Positions 15,772-23,261 of a stretch of 30,614 nucleotides of DNA are shown piece after piece. A program made the translations under genes and the position numbers. Location of the stretch: NCBI GenBank assembly GCA_964416315.1, contig CAYQDR010000050.1:1-30614 (forward strand). The letters run 5' to 3'. A model generated the notes under the pieces. That model had not been told where the DNA came from. It was given only the letters and a program-made list of their open reading frames with translations, and did no database searches. This DNA comes from CAYQDR01 sp964416315 (GTDB taxonomy: Bacteria; Methylomirabilota; Methylomirabilia; Rokubacteriales; DASRDR01). Each line of letters starts with the position of its first letter. Positions within the stretch are counted from its first letter, which is position 1.

Positions 15772-16716
15772 TCACCACAGCACCCCCGGCCATCTCCCCT
15801 CCCGCCTCAGGAGCGCCTCCACCGCCTCGCGCATCGGGAGCGCCTCGACCGCCCCTCGGCGTGTGCACGTGAGCCCCCCGGCAGCGTTGGCCACGACGAG
15901 GGCATCTTCGACCCGGGCGCCCGCCGCCAGCAGCGTCGCCAAACCCCCGTTGAAGGCGTCTCCCGCTCCCACGGTGTCGACAGGTGAGACGTCGAAAGCC
16001 GGGACATGGATGCAGCCGGCCGGACGGACGAGCACCGCCCCCACCGGTCCCAGGGTGACGACCACGGCGCCGACGCCTGCCGCGACGAGGGCGCGGCCCG
16101 CGGCCTCCGCGTCGGCGACGTCGCGCACCTCCCGCCCCGTCAGGAGCCCCGCTTCGGTTTCGTTCGGGGTCACGTAGTCCACGAGGCCGAGGAGATCGGC
16201 CGGCAGCGGAAGCACGCGGGCCGGGGCCGGGTTGAGAACCGTCCGCTTGCCGAGCCGCCGCGCCTCGCGGAGGGCCCAGCGCACCGTCTCGATCGGCGTC
16301 TCCAGCTGCAGGAGCACGACGTCCGCCCAGGCCAGGGCGCCGGCGTGGCGCGCGGCGCGCTCGACGGTCAGCGCGTGGTTGGCGCCGGGCGCCACCGCGA
16401 TCTGGTTCCGCCCGGCGGGGTCCACCACGATGAGCGCGACGCCGGTCGCGGCCTCCGCCGTCCGCAGGATGCCCTCGGTCAGCCCGTCCCCGGAGAGCGT
16501 CGCCACCAGGCGGTCGCCCATCAGGTCCGCCCCCACGAGCGTGATGAAGCGCACCTCGGCGCCGAGCCGTCGCGCCGCGACCGCCTGGTTGGCCCCCTTC
16601 CCGCCGGCCGAGATCCCGAGGGCGCCGCCCGAGACCGTCTCCCCGGGCTGCGGGAGCCGCGGCACCGGTACCGTGAAGTCCAGGTTCGTGCTGCCGATCA
16701 CGCAGACTCGGGCCAC
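15772..16716 (-). CDS. rbsK: Ribokinase (PfkB family)
   Basis: A 314-residue PfkB-family sugar kinase, most likely forming ribose 5-phosphate from ribose and ATP. The N-terminal substrate signature is present (GGKGANQAVAARRLG, residues 38-52), as is the C-terminal signature with the anion hole and catalytic base Asp253 in DTVGAGDAFNGGL. The GTG at 16716-16714 is chosen because GGAGGA lies just upstream and the family N-terminus (VCVIGSTNLDF) follows; it overlaps the nucleoside hydrolase gene by 19 bases. That overlap and the chemistry support a salvage pair: the hydrolase frees ribose and this enzyme phosphorylates it. The last residues (RWPGVLW) before the TGA are unlike ribokinases and abut a transporter fragment in the same frame, so the original C-terminus may have been altered. 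Confidence 0.93.
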   Translation of the reverse strand: MARVCVIGSTNLDFTVPVPRLPQPGETVSGGALGISAGGKGANQAVAARRLGAEVRFITLVGADLMGDRLVATLSGDGLTEGILRTAEAATGVALIVVDPAGRNQIAVAPGANHALTVERAARHAGALAWADVVLLQLETPIETVRWALREARRLGKRTVLNPAPARVLPLPADLLGLVDYVTPNETEAGLLTGREVRDVADAEAAGRALVAAGVGAVVVTLGPVGAVLVRPAGCIHVPAFDVSPVDTVGAGDAFNGGLATLLAAGARVEDALVVANAAGGLTCTRRGAVEALPMREAVEALLRREGRWPGVLW

Positions 16717-17672
16717 ACCCGCTCCTCCCAGAGGCGCAGGAATCGAGCGGCATCGACCCGCAGGGCCACCCGGCAGGTCGGCCCCGGCGCGCGCCCCGCT
16801 GCGGCCGGCCGCCGGTCCGCCACGGTGGCGCCGCGGGTGAGCGCGCCCTGCGTCTCCACCGCCACCGGCAGCGCCGCCGTCTCGACCAGCGTGGGATCGG
16901 CGGCGACCGCCACCGCCAGGGGATCGTGCATCGTGATCCCCGGCTCTCCGAGCGTGCCGAAGAGCGCGAGCCCGGCGCGGGCCAGCGCGTAGGCGCACGC
17001 CGCGACCGGATCCCGCGCCGCGGCGAGCCGTTCCACCGCCGCGGCCGCCCAGACGACCTCCCGCGTCACGTCCAGCGGGACCAGCGTCAGCGGGAGCTCC
17101 GCCGCGAGGACGCGAGCGGCGCTCTCCGGATCGACGAAGACGTTGAACTCGGCGGCCGCGGTGACGTTCCCGCCCGCCGCGACCGCGCCCCCCATTGCGA
17201 CGACGCGCCGGACACGGCAGAGCGCCGCGCCGTCCCGCTCCGCGGCCAGCGCGAGGTTCGTCAGCGGCCCGAGGGCCACGATCGTGAGCTCCCCGGCCCA
17301 GCGGCGCGCGCTCTCGACGAGGAGGTCCGCGGCGTCCCCCGGGTGTCGGACGAGCGGCGCCTCGGGAAACCGCGCGCGACCGTCCGGCGTCCGGATTCCC
17401 GCGAGCCCGCCGAGCCCGTCCGGACCGTGGACGTGCGTCGCGGTCGTGAGCGGGCGCGCGCGCGGCACCGCCGCTCCCACCGCCACCACCGGCGGCGGAT
17501 CCGGCCGGAGCACCCCCAGGATCCGCGCGACGTTGGCCGTCGCCACCTCGACGGGGACGTTGCCGGCAACGGTCGTCACGGCGACGACGCGCCAGCCGGG
17601 GGTGCGGAAGGCGAGGAGGAGTGCGAGGGCGTCGTCGATGCCCGGATCGGTGTCGATGAGGACGGGGATCAC
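16698..17672 (-). CDS. Inosine-uridine-preferring nucleoside hydrolase family protein
   Basis: A 324-residue hydrolase that splits the N-glycosidic bond of ribonucleosides to give a free base and ribose. The calcium-binding signature DTDPGIDDA is at residues 7-15. The ribose-contact segment EFNVFVDPESA is at 175-185, and the active-site His249-Asp250 lies in TMHDPLAVA. The length fits the IunH/Rih family. Base preference (inosine, uridine or other) cannot be read from the sequence. The gene overlaps ribokinase downstream, and the cyclic-nucleotide-binding gene lies 66 bases upstream on the same strand. The three genes and the transporter remnant look like a nucleoside salvage module. Confidence 0.93.
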   Translation of the reverse strand: MIPVLIDTDPGIDDALALLLAFRTPGWRVVAVTTVAGNVPVEVATANVARILGVLRPDPPPVVAVGAAVPRARPLTTATHVHGPDGLGGLAGIRTPDGRARFPEAPLVRHPGDAADLLVESARRWAGELTIVALGPLTNLALAAERDGAALCRVRRVVAMGGAVAAGGNVTAAAEFNVFVDPESAARVLAAELPLTLVPLDVTREVVWAAAAVERLAAARDPVAACAYALARAGLALFGTLGEPGITMHDPLAVAVAADPTLVETAALPVAVETQGALTRGATVADRRPAAAGRAPGPTCRVALRVDAARFLRLWEERVWPESA

Positions 17673-17738
17673 GCGGCGAGCGCGCCGGCGCGGACTCGGC
17701 GCCCGGGCCTGTCTACCCGCGGCCCGCGGCGCGCACGG

Positions 17739-18170
17739 TCAGCTCGCCTGGGCGATCAGGCTGCGTGCCAGCGATTCGGCGACGAGACGATACAGGCGAA
17801 CGGCGAGCTTGGGCTCTTTCTCCTCGACCTCGGCGAGCTGACGGCGGGTGAGCTTGACGCAGCGGAGCGGCACCGTGGCGACCACCGAGGCGGTGCGCGG
17901 TTGATCGACCAGGAGCGAGATCTCGCCGAAGGAGCGGAACGGCCCGAGGCTCGCGAGCGGCTTCGCCTTGTCCCCCGGGAGACCTTTCAGGATCTGCGCC
18001 GTACCCGAGAGGATCAGGTAGAGACCATCCCCAGGGTCACCCTCCTTGATGATCGCCTCGCCCGGCCCGAACGACATCTGCGTGCCGAAGTTGGTCAGGC
18101 GAAGCAGCATCCACTTCTCCACCTCCCACCGGATGTCCAGATGGCTGGGCTGCTCCTTCGGCACGGCCAT
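17739..18170 (-). CDS. Cyclic nucleotide-binding domain protein without output domain
   Basis: A 143-residue Crp-type cyclic nucleotide-binding domain. The phosphate-binding cassette FGEISLLVDQPRTASVVA is intact, with Gly82-Glu83 and Arg92 in the positions that hold the cyclic phosphate and ribose. There is no helix-turn-helix after the domain, so it is not a classical transcription factor. It probably acts by protein contact or is a stand-alone sensor. The start ATG is preceded by GGGGGGGAG; the open frame reaches further upstream, but that part (proline- and arginine-rich) runs into the promoter of the divergent selenoprotein gene and is not protein-like. It is divergent from the selenoprotein and upstream of the nucleoside hydrolase on the same strand. 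Confidence 0.85.
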   Translation of the reverse strand: MAVPKEQPSHLDIRWEVEKWMLLRLTNFGTQMSFGPGEAIIKEGDPGDGLYLILSGTAQILKGLPGDKAKPLASLGPFRSFGEISLLVDQPRTASVVATVPLRCVKLTRRQLAEVEEKEPKLAVRLYRLVAESLARSLIAQAS

Positions 18171-18332
18171 GGGCTCCCCCCCGAACGCGTCACGATGCCC
18201 CGCACGCCGGGGCCGGACCCGAGGCCCCCGGCGGCCCCATAGTGCCTCAGAGCCGGCACCCGGTTCAACCCCGTCGGCCGGCCCGCCCGCGGCCAGGCCC
18301 CGGCGCGCATCCCCGGTCCCCGGCGCGGCGTC

Positions 18333-18341
18333 TGATATGAT
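18333..18341 (+). promoter_or_regulatory. Extended -10 promoter of the selenoprotein gene
   Basis: TGATATGAT: a TG one base before TATGAT (18336-18341), five of six matches to the -10 consensus, in otherwise very GC-rich DNA. No good -35 box is seen, as is common for extended -10 promoters. Transcription would start near 18348, giving a leader of about 36 bases that includes the AAGGAGG ribosome site (18371-18377). Confidence 0.5.
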
Positions 18342-18384
18342 AGGGACGACAGGCGGCCGACCGGGCCCGGAAGGAGGCGAGTAC

Positions 18385-18618
18385 ATGCGGATCCAGATCA
18401 CCTATTGCATGGAATGAGACTACTTCCCCCAGGCCTCCAGTCTGCAGGCCGCGATCAAGAAGGCGTTCGAGCTGACCGCTGACCTCAAGGAGGGGCACGG
18501 CGGCGTCTTCGACGTCACCGTCGACGGGCAGCTCGTCTACTCGAAGCACCAGACCAACCGCTTCCCGACGGACGAGGAGATCCTCGAGAAGATCCGGGCG
18601 CGCCGGAAGAACGCCTGA
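18385..18618 (+). CDS. selW: SelW-like selenoprotein (Rdx family) with in-frame UGA as selenocysteine
   Basis: A 77-residue protein of the SelT/SelW/SelH (Rdx) redox family when the TGA at 18415-18417 is read as selenocysteine. The N-terminus MRIQITYCME-U-DYFPQAS has the family's thioredoxin-like CxxU motif (Cys8, Sec11). After the TGA the frame stays open for 66 codons with conserved family features, notably GGVFDVTVDGQLVYSK and NRFP. It ends in a basic tail and TGA (18616-18618). Third positions are G/C-rich on both sides of the internal TGA, so the downstream part is under coding constraint. AAGGAGG lies seven bases before the ATG, and a SECIS-like hairpin follows the TGA. The expected role is thiol/selenol redox chemistry, perhaps antioxidant. 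Cys-containing homologues exist, so this is a Sec/Cys exchange position. The genes for Sec insertion (selA, selB, selC, selD) are not in the window. Confidence 0.88.
18415..18450 (+). promoter_or_regulatory. Bacterial SECIS-like element following the UGA
   Basis: GGCCT (18432-18436) pairs with AGGCC (18446-18450). Inside, a C-C mismatch and one C-G pair close an apical AGTCT loop (18439-18443). The loop's GU lies 23-24 bases after the TGA. The E. coli fdhF element, for comparison, has AGGUCU in the loop with GU 20-21 bases after its UGA. Position, loop sequence and location within the coding region match what SelB recognises in bacteria. Confidence 0.7.
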
Positions 18619-18640
18619 GCCCGGCGCCACGACCGCGAGC

Positions 18641-18661
18641 AGGCCCGGCTCCCCCGGGCCT
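18641..18661. terminator. Hairpin between convergent selenoprotein and CoA-transferase genes
   Basis: AGGCCCGG (18641-18648) and CCGGGCCT (18654-18661) form a perfect 8-base stem with a 5-base loop. It lies between the selenoprotein stop (18618) and the convergent CoA-transferase stop (18668). There is no T tract in either direction, so it is a weak or factor-assisted terminator candidate. Confidence 0.4.
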
Positions 18662-18667
18662 CTCGAT

Positions 18668-19921
18668 CTACCGCGTCCGCTCCCGCCAGGCCCGCTCGAG
18701 CTCCTCGCGGAAGCGCGGCGCCGCCAGCGCGATGAGGGCCCGGGCCCGCTCTTCGACGCTCCGCCCGCGCAGCTCGGCCATCCCGTACTCGGTCGCCACG
18801 CAGTCGGTGAGGTACCGGGGTGTCGTCACCTTCGCGCCCGCCGGAAGGCGCGCGACGATCCGCGACACCCCGCCGCCCCGCCCGCTGGACGGCAGCGCGA
18901 TGATCGAGCGCCCCCCGGGGGCCCAGTACGCGCCCTCGACGAAGTCGAACTGCCCGCCGATCCCCGCCACCTGTCGCTCTCCGAGAGACTCCGCGTTGAC
19001 CTGGCCCGTCAGGTCCACCTCGATCGCCGAGTTGATCGACACGAAGCGCTCGATGCGGGCGACCAGCTGCGGGTTGTGGATCACGGACGAGGCCTCCATG
19101 CTGACAACCGGATTCTCGTGGACGAAGCGGAAGAGCCGCTCGGTGCCCATGATCTCGCCGAGGTCCATGCGCCCGGGATTCCGGGTCTTCCGGGCGCCCG
19201 TGATCACGCCGCGCTCGATCAGCGGGAGCATGGCATCCACCAGCAGGGAGTGGACGCCGAGATCGCGGCGATCGACCAGGGCCCCGGCGACCGCCTCGGG
19301 AATGGAGCCGATCCCGATCTGGATGGTGGCGCCGTCGGGGATGAGCTCCGCGACGTGCCCCGCGATGCGCTGCTCGACCTCGCCGGCCGGGGGCGCCGGG
19401 TAGGGAACGAGGGGCCGGTCGGCCTCGACCCACGCCGCGACCTGCTCGAGCTCGAGCGTGCTGTCGCCGAGCGTCCGCGGCATCCGGCGGTTGACTTCGG
19501 CGATGACGAGGGGCGCCGCGCGCGCGAGGGGCAGCGGGTAGCTCGTCGAAACCCCGAGAGAGAGGCGCCCATCGGCGCCCGGCGGAGCCGTGTGGACGAG
19601 GACCGCATCGGCCGCCCACGGACCCCGTCGGCCGAACACCCAGAGCGTGTCGAAGTAACGCACGGGGAGGTACTCGACCTGGCCGCGCGCCAGCGCGTCG
19701 CGGAGGGCCGGCATGACGTGGAAGGTCACCCACCGGAAGCTCTCCGCGTGCTCGGGACGACAGAACGGGTAGTCGCCGAGCAGGAGCCCGCCCATGAGCG
19801 TGAGCGGGCGCAGGCGGGGCGCCTGTCGGACGATCTCCTCGACGAGGGTGCACGGCTCCGCGCACCCCGGAGGGAGGAGGACGCGCATCCCCGGGCGGAG
19901 GAGCGCGATGGCCTCCTCCAC
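18668..19921 (-). CDS. Acetyl-CoA hydrolase/CoA-transferase family protein
   Basis: A 417-residue protein of the 4-hydroxybutyrate/acetate CoA-transferase family (Cat1/AbfT type), which moves CoA between acyl groups. The N-terminal domain ends near 185 and the C-terminal domain has GATIQIGIGSIPEAV (198-211). The segment INSAIEVDLTGQVNAES (296-312) carries Glu301, the likely catalytic glutamate that forms the acyl-glutamyl-CoA intermediate. GIGGQFDFVEGA (320-331) and YGMAELRG (379-386) are also typical. The GTG start lacks a clear ribosome site and lies 23 bases after the CinA-like gene, so translation may depend on coupling. Known members use butyrate, succinate or acetate; which acyl groups are used here is unknown. 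Confidence 0.9.
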   Translation of the reverse strand: MEEAIALLRPGMRVLLPPGCAEPCTLVEEIVRQAPRLRPLTLMGGLLLGDYPFCRPEHAESFRWVTFHVMPALRDALARGQVEYLPVRYFDTLWVFGRRGPWAADAVLVHTAPPGADGRLSLGVSTSYPLPLARAAPLVIAEVNRRMPRTLGDSTLELEQVAAWVEADRPLVPYPAPPAGEVEQRIAGHVAELIPDGATIQIGIGSIPEAVAGALVDRRDLGVHSLLVDAMLPLIERGVITGARKTRNPGRMDLGEIMGTERLFRFVHENPVVSMEASSVIHNPQLVARIERFVSINSAIEVDLTGQVNAESLGERQVAGIGGQFDFVEGAYWAPGGRSIIALPSSGRGGGVSRIVARLPAGAKVTTPRYLTDCVATEYGMAELRGRSVEERARALIALAAPRFREELERAWRERTR

Positions 19922-19944
19922 CGCGACCGGGGCTCGGCGCGGGG

Positions 19945-21147
19945 TCAGGCGGTGCCCGCCATGAGGGCGCGCCGCAGCAGGTCGAGCGTCATCACGCAGG
20001 CCCGGACGCGCACCTGCCGGGGGTCGCCCCCGAAGCGATACTCGCGCTCGGTGGCGTGGCCGCGGGTCGCGACCGCGATCCGCGTCGGGCAGATCGGCAT
20101 CGGACCCTCACCCTCCGGGGCTCCGATGAGGGTGGCTGCCCCGAGATCGCCCTTCCGCCATTCGCGGACGGCCTGGGCGAGGTCGCCGGGGGCGCCGTCG
20201 GGCAGCCCGAGCCGTCGTCCCGCCATCTCGGCCGACGCGACCAGGGCGCAGACCCGATCCGCCGTGCCCGGAACGGCGGTCAGGCGCTCCGCGATGAGCC
20301 CGCCCGAGCCCGCCTCGAGCAGCGCCAGCGTCCAGGCGCGCGCGGCGAGCCCGGCCGCCACCACGCCCTCGAGCGTCTCGTCATCCACCCCGAAGATCAG
20401 ATCCCCCAGCCGGCGCCGGACCTCCCCCTCGACCGGTGCGATCAGCGCCCGCGCCGCGGCCTCGTCGTCGGCCTTCGCCGCGATCCGGACGTCCACCTGG
20501 CCGAGGTGGGCCATGGTCCCGACGGTCGGGTTGGCCCCGCGGGCCATGTAGTCACCGAGGATCTCCCCCACCCGGCTCTCCCCCAGCCCGCAGACGCGCA
20601 GGATGCGCGAAACGATACCGCCGCGGAGGTTGTAGCGGGTCTTGAGATACGGGATCACGCGGTCGAGCAGCAGGTGCTCCATCTCGCGCGGCACGCCGGG
20701 CAGGCTGATCAGCGTCCGGTCACCGTCCTCCACGATGAAACACGGCGCGGTCCCCACCGGGTTGGGGAGCGCGACGGCGCCCCGGGGGATGTACGCCTGC
20801 TTCTCGTTCGACGGCGAGAGGGTGAACCCGCGCGCCCGGAAGAAGGCCTCGATCTGGGCCATCAGCTCGGGGACGAAGACCAGTTTGCGTCCCGTCGCCC
20901 CGGCGACGGCCTCGCGCGTGACGTCGTCGGCCGTCGGGCCGAGGCCGCCCGTCGTGATCACGACATGGGCGCGACCCAGGGCGGTCCGCAGCGCCTCGGA
21001 GACCCGCCCCAGGTTGTCCCCGACCGTGACCTTGTGGAACAGGTCCAGCCCGATGGCGGCCAGGTGGCGGGCGACGAAGGCGGCGTTGGTGTCGATGATC
21101 TGGCCGAGCAACAGCTCGGACCCGACGCTCACGATCTCTGCGCGCAC
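19945..21147 (-). CDS. cinA: CinA-like protein with degenerate C-terminal deamidase domain
   Basis: A 400-residue protein with the two-domain CinA layout. The N-terminal MoaB/MogA-like domain (about 1-165) is well conserved (RAEIVSVGSELLLGQIIDTNA, TTGGLGPTADD, SLPGVPREM); in CinA it is an ADP-ribose or nucleotide pyrophosphatase. The C-terminal domain should be an NMN deamidase (PncC-like). Here the hallmark ESCTGG reads EAGSGG, and the following Y-x-N-x-x-K pattern reads as ASAEMAG. The catalytic residues therefore look lost. The GTG at 21147 is preferred over an ATG at 21171: it matches the family N-terminus, follows a GGGGGGGAGG stretch, and the ATG lies inside a likely -10 box. The longer reading would add eight residues. 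Role in pyridine nucleotide repair is inferred from the family. Confidence 0.88.
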   Translation of the reverse strand: MRAEIVSVGSELLLGQIIDTNAAFVARHLAAIGLDLFHKVTVGDNLGRVSEALRTALGRAHVVITTGGLGPTADDVTREAVAGATGRKLVFVPELMAQIEAFFRARGFTLSPSNEKQAYIPRGAVALPNPVGTAPCFIVEDGDRTLISLPGVPREMEHLLLDRVIPYLKTRYNLRGGIVSRILRVCGLGESRVGEILGDYMARGANPTVGTMAHLGQVDVRIAAKADDEAAARALIAPVEGEVRRRLGDLIFGVDDETLEGVVAAGLAARAWTLALLEAGSGGLIAERLTAVPGTADRVCALVASAEMAGRRLGLPDGAPGDLAQAVREWRKGDLGAATLIGAPEGEGPMPICPTRIAVATRGHATEREYRFGGDPRQVRVRACVMTLDLLRRALMAGTA

Positions 21148-21169
21148 CCTCCCCCCCGTCCGGACGGCC

Positions 21170-21178
21170 ATGATAGCA
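21170..21178 (-). promoter_or_regulatory. Candidate extended -10 promoter overlapping an ATG upstream of cinA
   Basis: On the minus strand TGCTATCAT (21178-21170) is an extended -10 element with five of six matches. It contains the first in-frame ATG (21171-21169), so a transcript begun here would start near 21162 and could only use the GTG at 21147. No -35 box is evident. Confidence 0.35.
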
Positions 21179-21444
21179 CGCCCCCGCGGCGCCGGGAGCC
21201 GAGGCCTGCGGTTTGCATGTTCCCCTGGGGAGAGGGACCGCAGCTCCCCCCTGGAGATGGGTGATGAGGCGACGAAACGCTGCTGGCCCAGATACTTATG
21301 CCCCGTGTGTTGAGACGGGCTGTCACCAATGAGGCCCGGGGTCCCGACCGGAAACTTTTTCCCGCGCTGCGCCGTCTCATAGTGGTGAAACCGGCTCCAC
21401 GCCCTGGGACATGGATGCCGCAGGAGGTGTCAAGGAAGGTGACA

Positions 21445-23010
21445 ATGGCGCGTCAGGTGACGGACACGAGGCCGATTCCGGCCGACCCCAAGGAGGACCT
21501 CGCCGAGCGACTCGCTGGGCTCCCGGGGGAGCTCGTCTCCACCGAGAAGGTGGACGACGTGCTGGAGACCCTGAACCTCCCCGCGACGGGGGCGGCCGAG
21601 GAGCCGGGGCCGTCGGTGGAGGAGATCGAGTCGGATGAGGACGACGAGGCGCTCGAGGAAAGCCTCAGCCCGGAAGACCCGGTCCGCCTCTACCTCCGCG
21701 AGATCGGCCGGATCCCGCTGCTGACCGCCGAGCAGGAGGTGCAGCTCGGCCAGCGGATCGAGCGGGGTCAGGAGCGGGTGCGGCGGGGCATCATGGCCGT
21801 GCCGCTCGTGCGGGGAGAGCTGATGCGGCTCGCGGACGCGCTCCGGAAGCGGGACGCCGAGCCGGCGGTCTTCCTCCAGGCGCCGGACGGGACCGACCTC
21901 ACCGACATCGAGCTCAAGGGGGTCCTCGGGCTCTTCGCCCAGATCCGCCGGCTGGACCGCCAGCTGGCGGACCTGGAGGCCGCGTGGCGCCGCGCGCGAA
22001 AGGAGCAGTCCCGGCGGGCCATCCGGGAGTGGGTCGCACAGAACCATCGGGAGCGCGTCCGGCTGCTCGGCGATCTGCCGCTCAAGCCCTTCGTCGTGGA
22101 TCGGTGGGCCAAGCAGGTGCGCGGACTCTCGCACGAGCAGGCCATCCTGACCCAGCGCATCGAGCGCGCGGCGGACGGCGACCGGGCGGCGATCCGCCGG
22201 CGCATGCGCCAGATCGAGGCCGAGGTGGGGCTCGCCTACCGCCGGCAAGTGGCGATTCTCCGGGAGCTCGACGCCGGCGACTTCGAGGTGCGCCTGGCGA
22301 AGAAGGCGCTGATGGAGGCGAACCTCCGACTCGTCGTCTCGATCGCCAAGCGCTACCTGAACCACGACATGGCCCTGCTCGACCTCATCCAGGAGGGGAA
22401 CATCGGGCTCATGAAGGCCGTGGACCGCTTCAAGTACCGCCGCGGGTTCAAGTTCTCGACCTACGCGACCTGGTGGATCCGCCAGGCCATCACCCGCGCC
22501 ATCGCGGACCACGCCCGGACGATCCGGATCCCGGTCCACATGATCGAGACCCTGAACCGGCTTTCGCGCGTCAACCGCGGCCTCTTCCAGGAGCTCGGCC
22601 GGGAGCCGAGCGCCGAGGAGATCGCCAAGCGCAGCGGGCTCCCGCTCCGGAAGGTCCGGCTCATCCTCGAGTCGTGCAAGAAGCCGCTGTCCCTGGAGAC
22701 GCCGATCGGCGAGGACTCCGACCTCGGGGACTTCCTCGAGGACAAGCGGACGCCGTCGCCGACCGACTCGCTCCTGACCCAGGACCTCACGGCCCAGGTC
22801 GAGCGGGCGCTCTCCGCGCTGAGCCCCAAGGAGGCGGAGATCCTGCGCCTGCGGTTCGGCATCGGAGAGGAGGGCGAGCACACGCTCGAAGAGGTGGGGC
22901 AGCGGTTCGAGGTGACGCGGGAGCGGATCCGCCAGATCGAGGCGAAGGCGCTCCGGAAGCTGCGCTCGCCGCTCCGCGGGCGCGGCCTCCGCACCTTCGT
23001 CGAGAACTAG
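21445..23010 (+). CDS. rpoD: Primary RNA polymerase sigma factor (RpoD/SigA type)
   Basis: A 521-residue group 1 sigma factor that directs RNA polymerase to housekeeping promoters. Region 1.2 begins at DPVRLYLREIG (78-88), preceded by a short acidic tail rather than a full region 1.1. A non-conserved insert covers about 115-285. Region 2 includes LRLVVSIAKRY, LDLIQEGNIGLMKAVDRF and the -10 melting segment FSTYATWWIRQAITRAIADHARTIR split across 337-361. Region 4 ends with the -35-binding helix VTRERIRQIEAKALRKL (490-506). The loop between regions 2.1 and 2.2 reads NHDMALLDLIQ where most RpoD proteins have NRGLQFLDLIQ. The ATG at 21445 is chosen because AAGGAAGGT lies just upstream; an in-frame ATG at 21412 and earlier starts lack this. 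A strong hairpin follows. Confidence 0.96.
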   Translation: MARQVTDTRPIPADPKEDLAERLAGLPGELVSTEKVDDVLETLNLPATGAAEEPGPSVEEIESDEDDEALEESLSPEDPVRLYLREIGRIPLLTAEQEVQLGQRIERGQERVRRGIMAVPLVRGELMRLADALRKRDAEPAVFLQAPDGTDLTDIELKGVLGLFAQIRRLDRQLADLEAAWRRARKEQSRRAIREWVAQNHRERVRLLGDLPLKPFVVDRWAKQVRGLSHEQAILTQRIERAADGDRAAIRRRMRQIEAEVGLAYRRQVAILRELDAGDFEVRLAKKALMEANLRLVVSIAKRYLNHDMALLDLIQEGNIGLMKAVDRFKYRRGFKFSTYATWWIRQAITRAIADHARTIRIPVHMIETLNRLSRVNRGLFQELGREPSAEEIAKRSGLPLRKVRLILESCKKPLSLETPIGEDSDLGDFLEDKRTPSPTDSLLTQDLTAQVERALSALSPKEAEILRLRFGIGEEGEHTLEEVGQRFEVTRERIRQIEAKALRKLRSPLRGRGLRTFVEN

Positions 23011-23041
23011 GCTCCCAGAGCCCCGTCGGACCGGGCGATTG

Positions 23042-23074
23042 CACGGCCGGGTCCCGCCAAGGGACCCGGCCGTG
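23042..23074 (+). terminator. Strong hairpin terminator after rpoD
   Basis: A perfect 14-base stem, CACGGCCGGGTCCC (23042-23055) with GGGACCCGGCCGTG (23061-23074), and a 5-base GCCAA loop, lies 31 bases after the rpoD stop and is followed by GTGTTT. The stem is very stable although the T tract is short. Confidence 0.75.
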
Positions 23075-23150
23075 GTGTTTCCGCAGATACTTCGACGCCG
23101 CGCGGGTGGCGCCGGGCGAGCTCCGCGGGGTCCCGGGCGGAGGGGGTCCC

Positions 23151-23198
23151 CTCACGGCGCCCTTCCGCAATTCGCGCGAATTGCGGAAGGCGCGTGAG
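23151..23198. repeat. Large palindrome with an AT-rich core
   Basis: The 28 bases at 23162-23189 are a perfect palindrome centred on AATTCGCGCGAATT. The symmetry continues outward to CTCACG/CGTGAG with a single-base bulge on the left arm at two places, spanning 23151-23198. It lies between the rpoD terminator and the stop of the convergent carboxyltransferase gene (23262). No T tract follows. It may be a bidirectional terminator, a binding site for a dimeric protein or a scattered repeat unit. Confidence 0.7.
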
Positions 23199-23261
23199 AA
23201 AGGGGCCCGGAGCCCGGGCGCGCGGGGCGAGCCCGGCGACAGGATCCGTGCGGCGGCGGGG

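Noticed and set aside
15772..15774. Ribokinase stop TGA as a second selenocysteine codon
   Set aside because: The downstream part is transporter-like rather than kinase-like, and neither side offers a redox motif; no convincing loop with GU was seen at the right distance.
21350..21365. GGAAA-CTT-TTTCC inverted repeat upstream of rpoD as terminator
   Set aside because: Stem of only five pairs, no gene ends just before it, and it is more likely chance near the rpoD control region, where I could not define a promoter with confidence.
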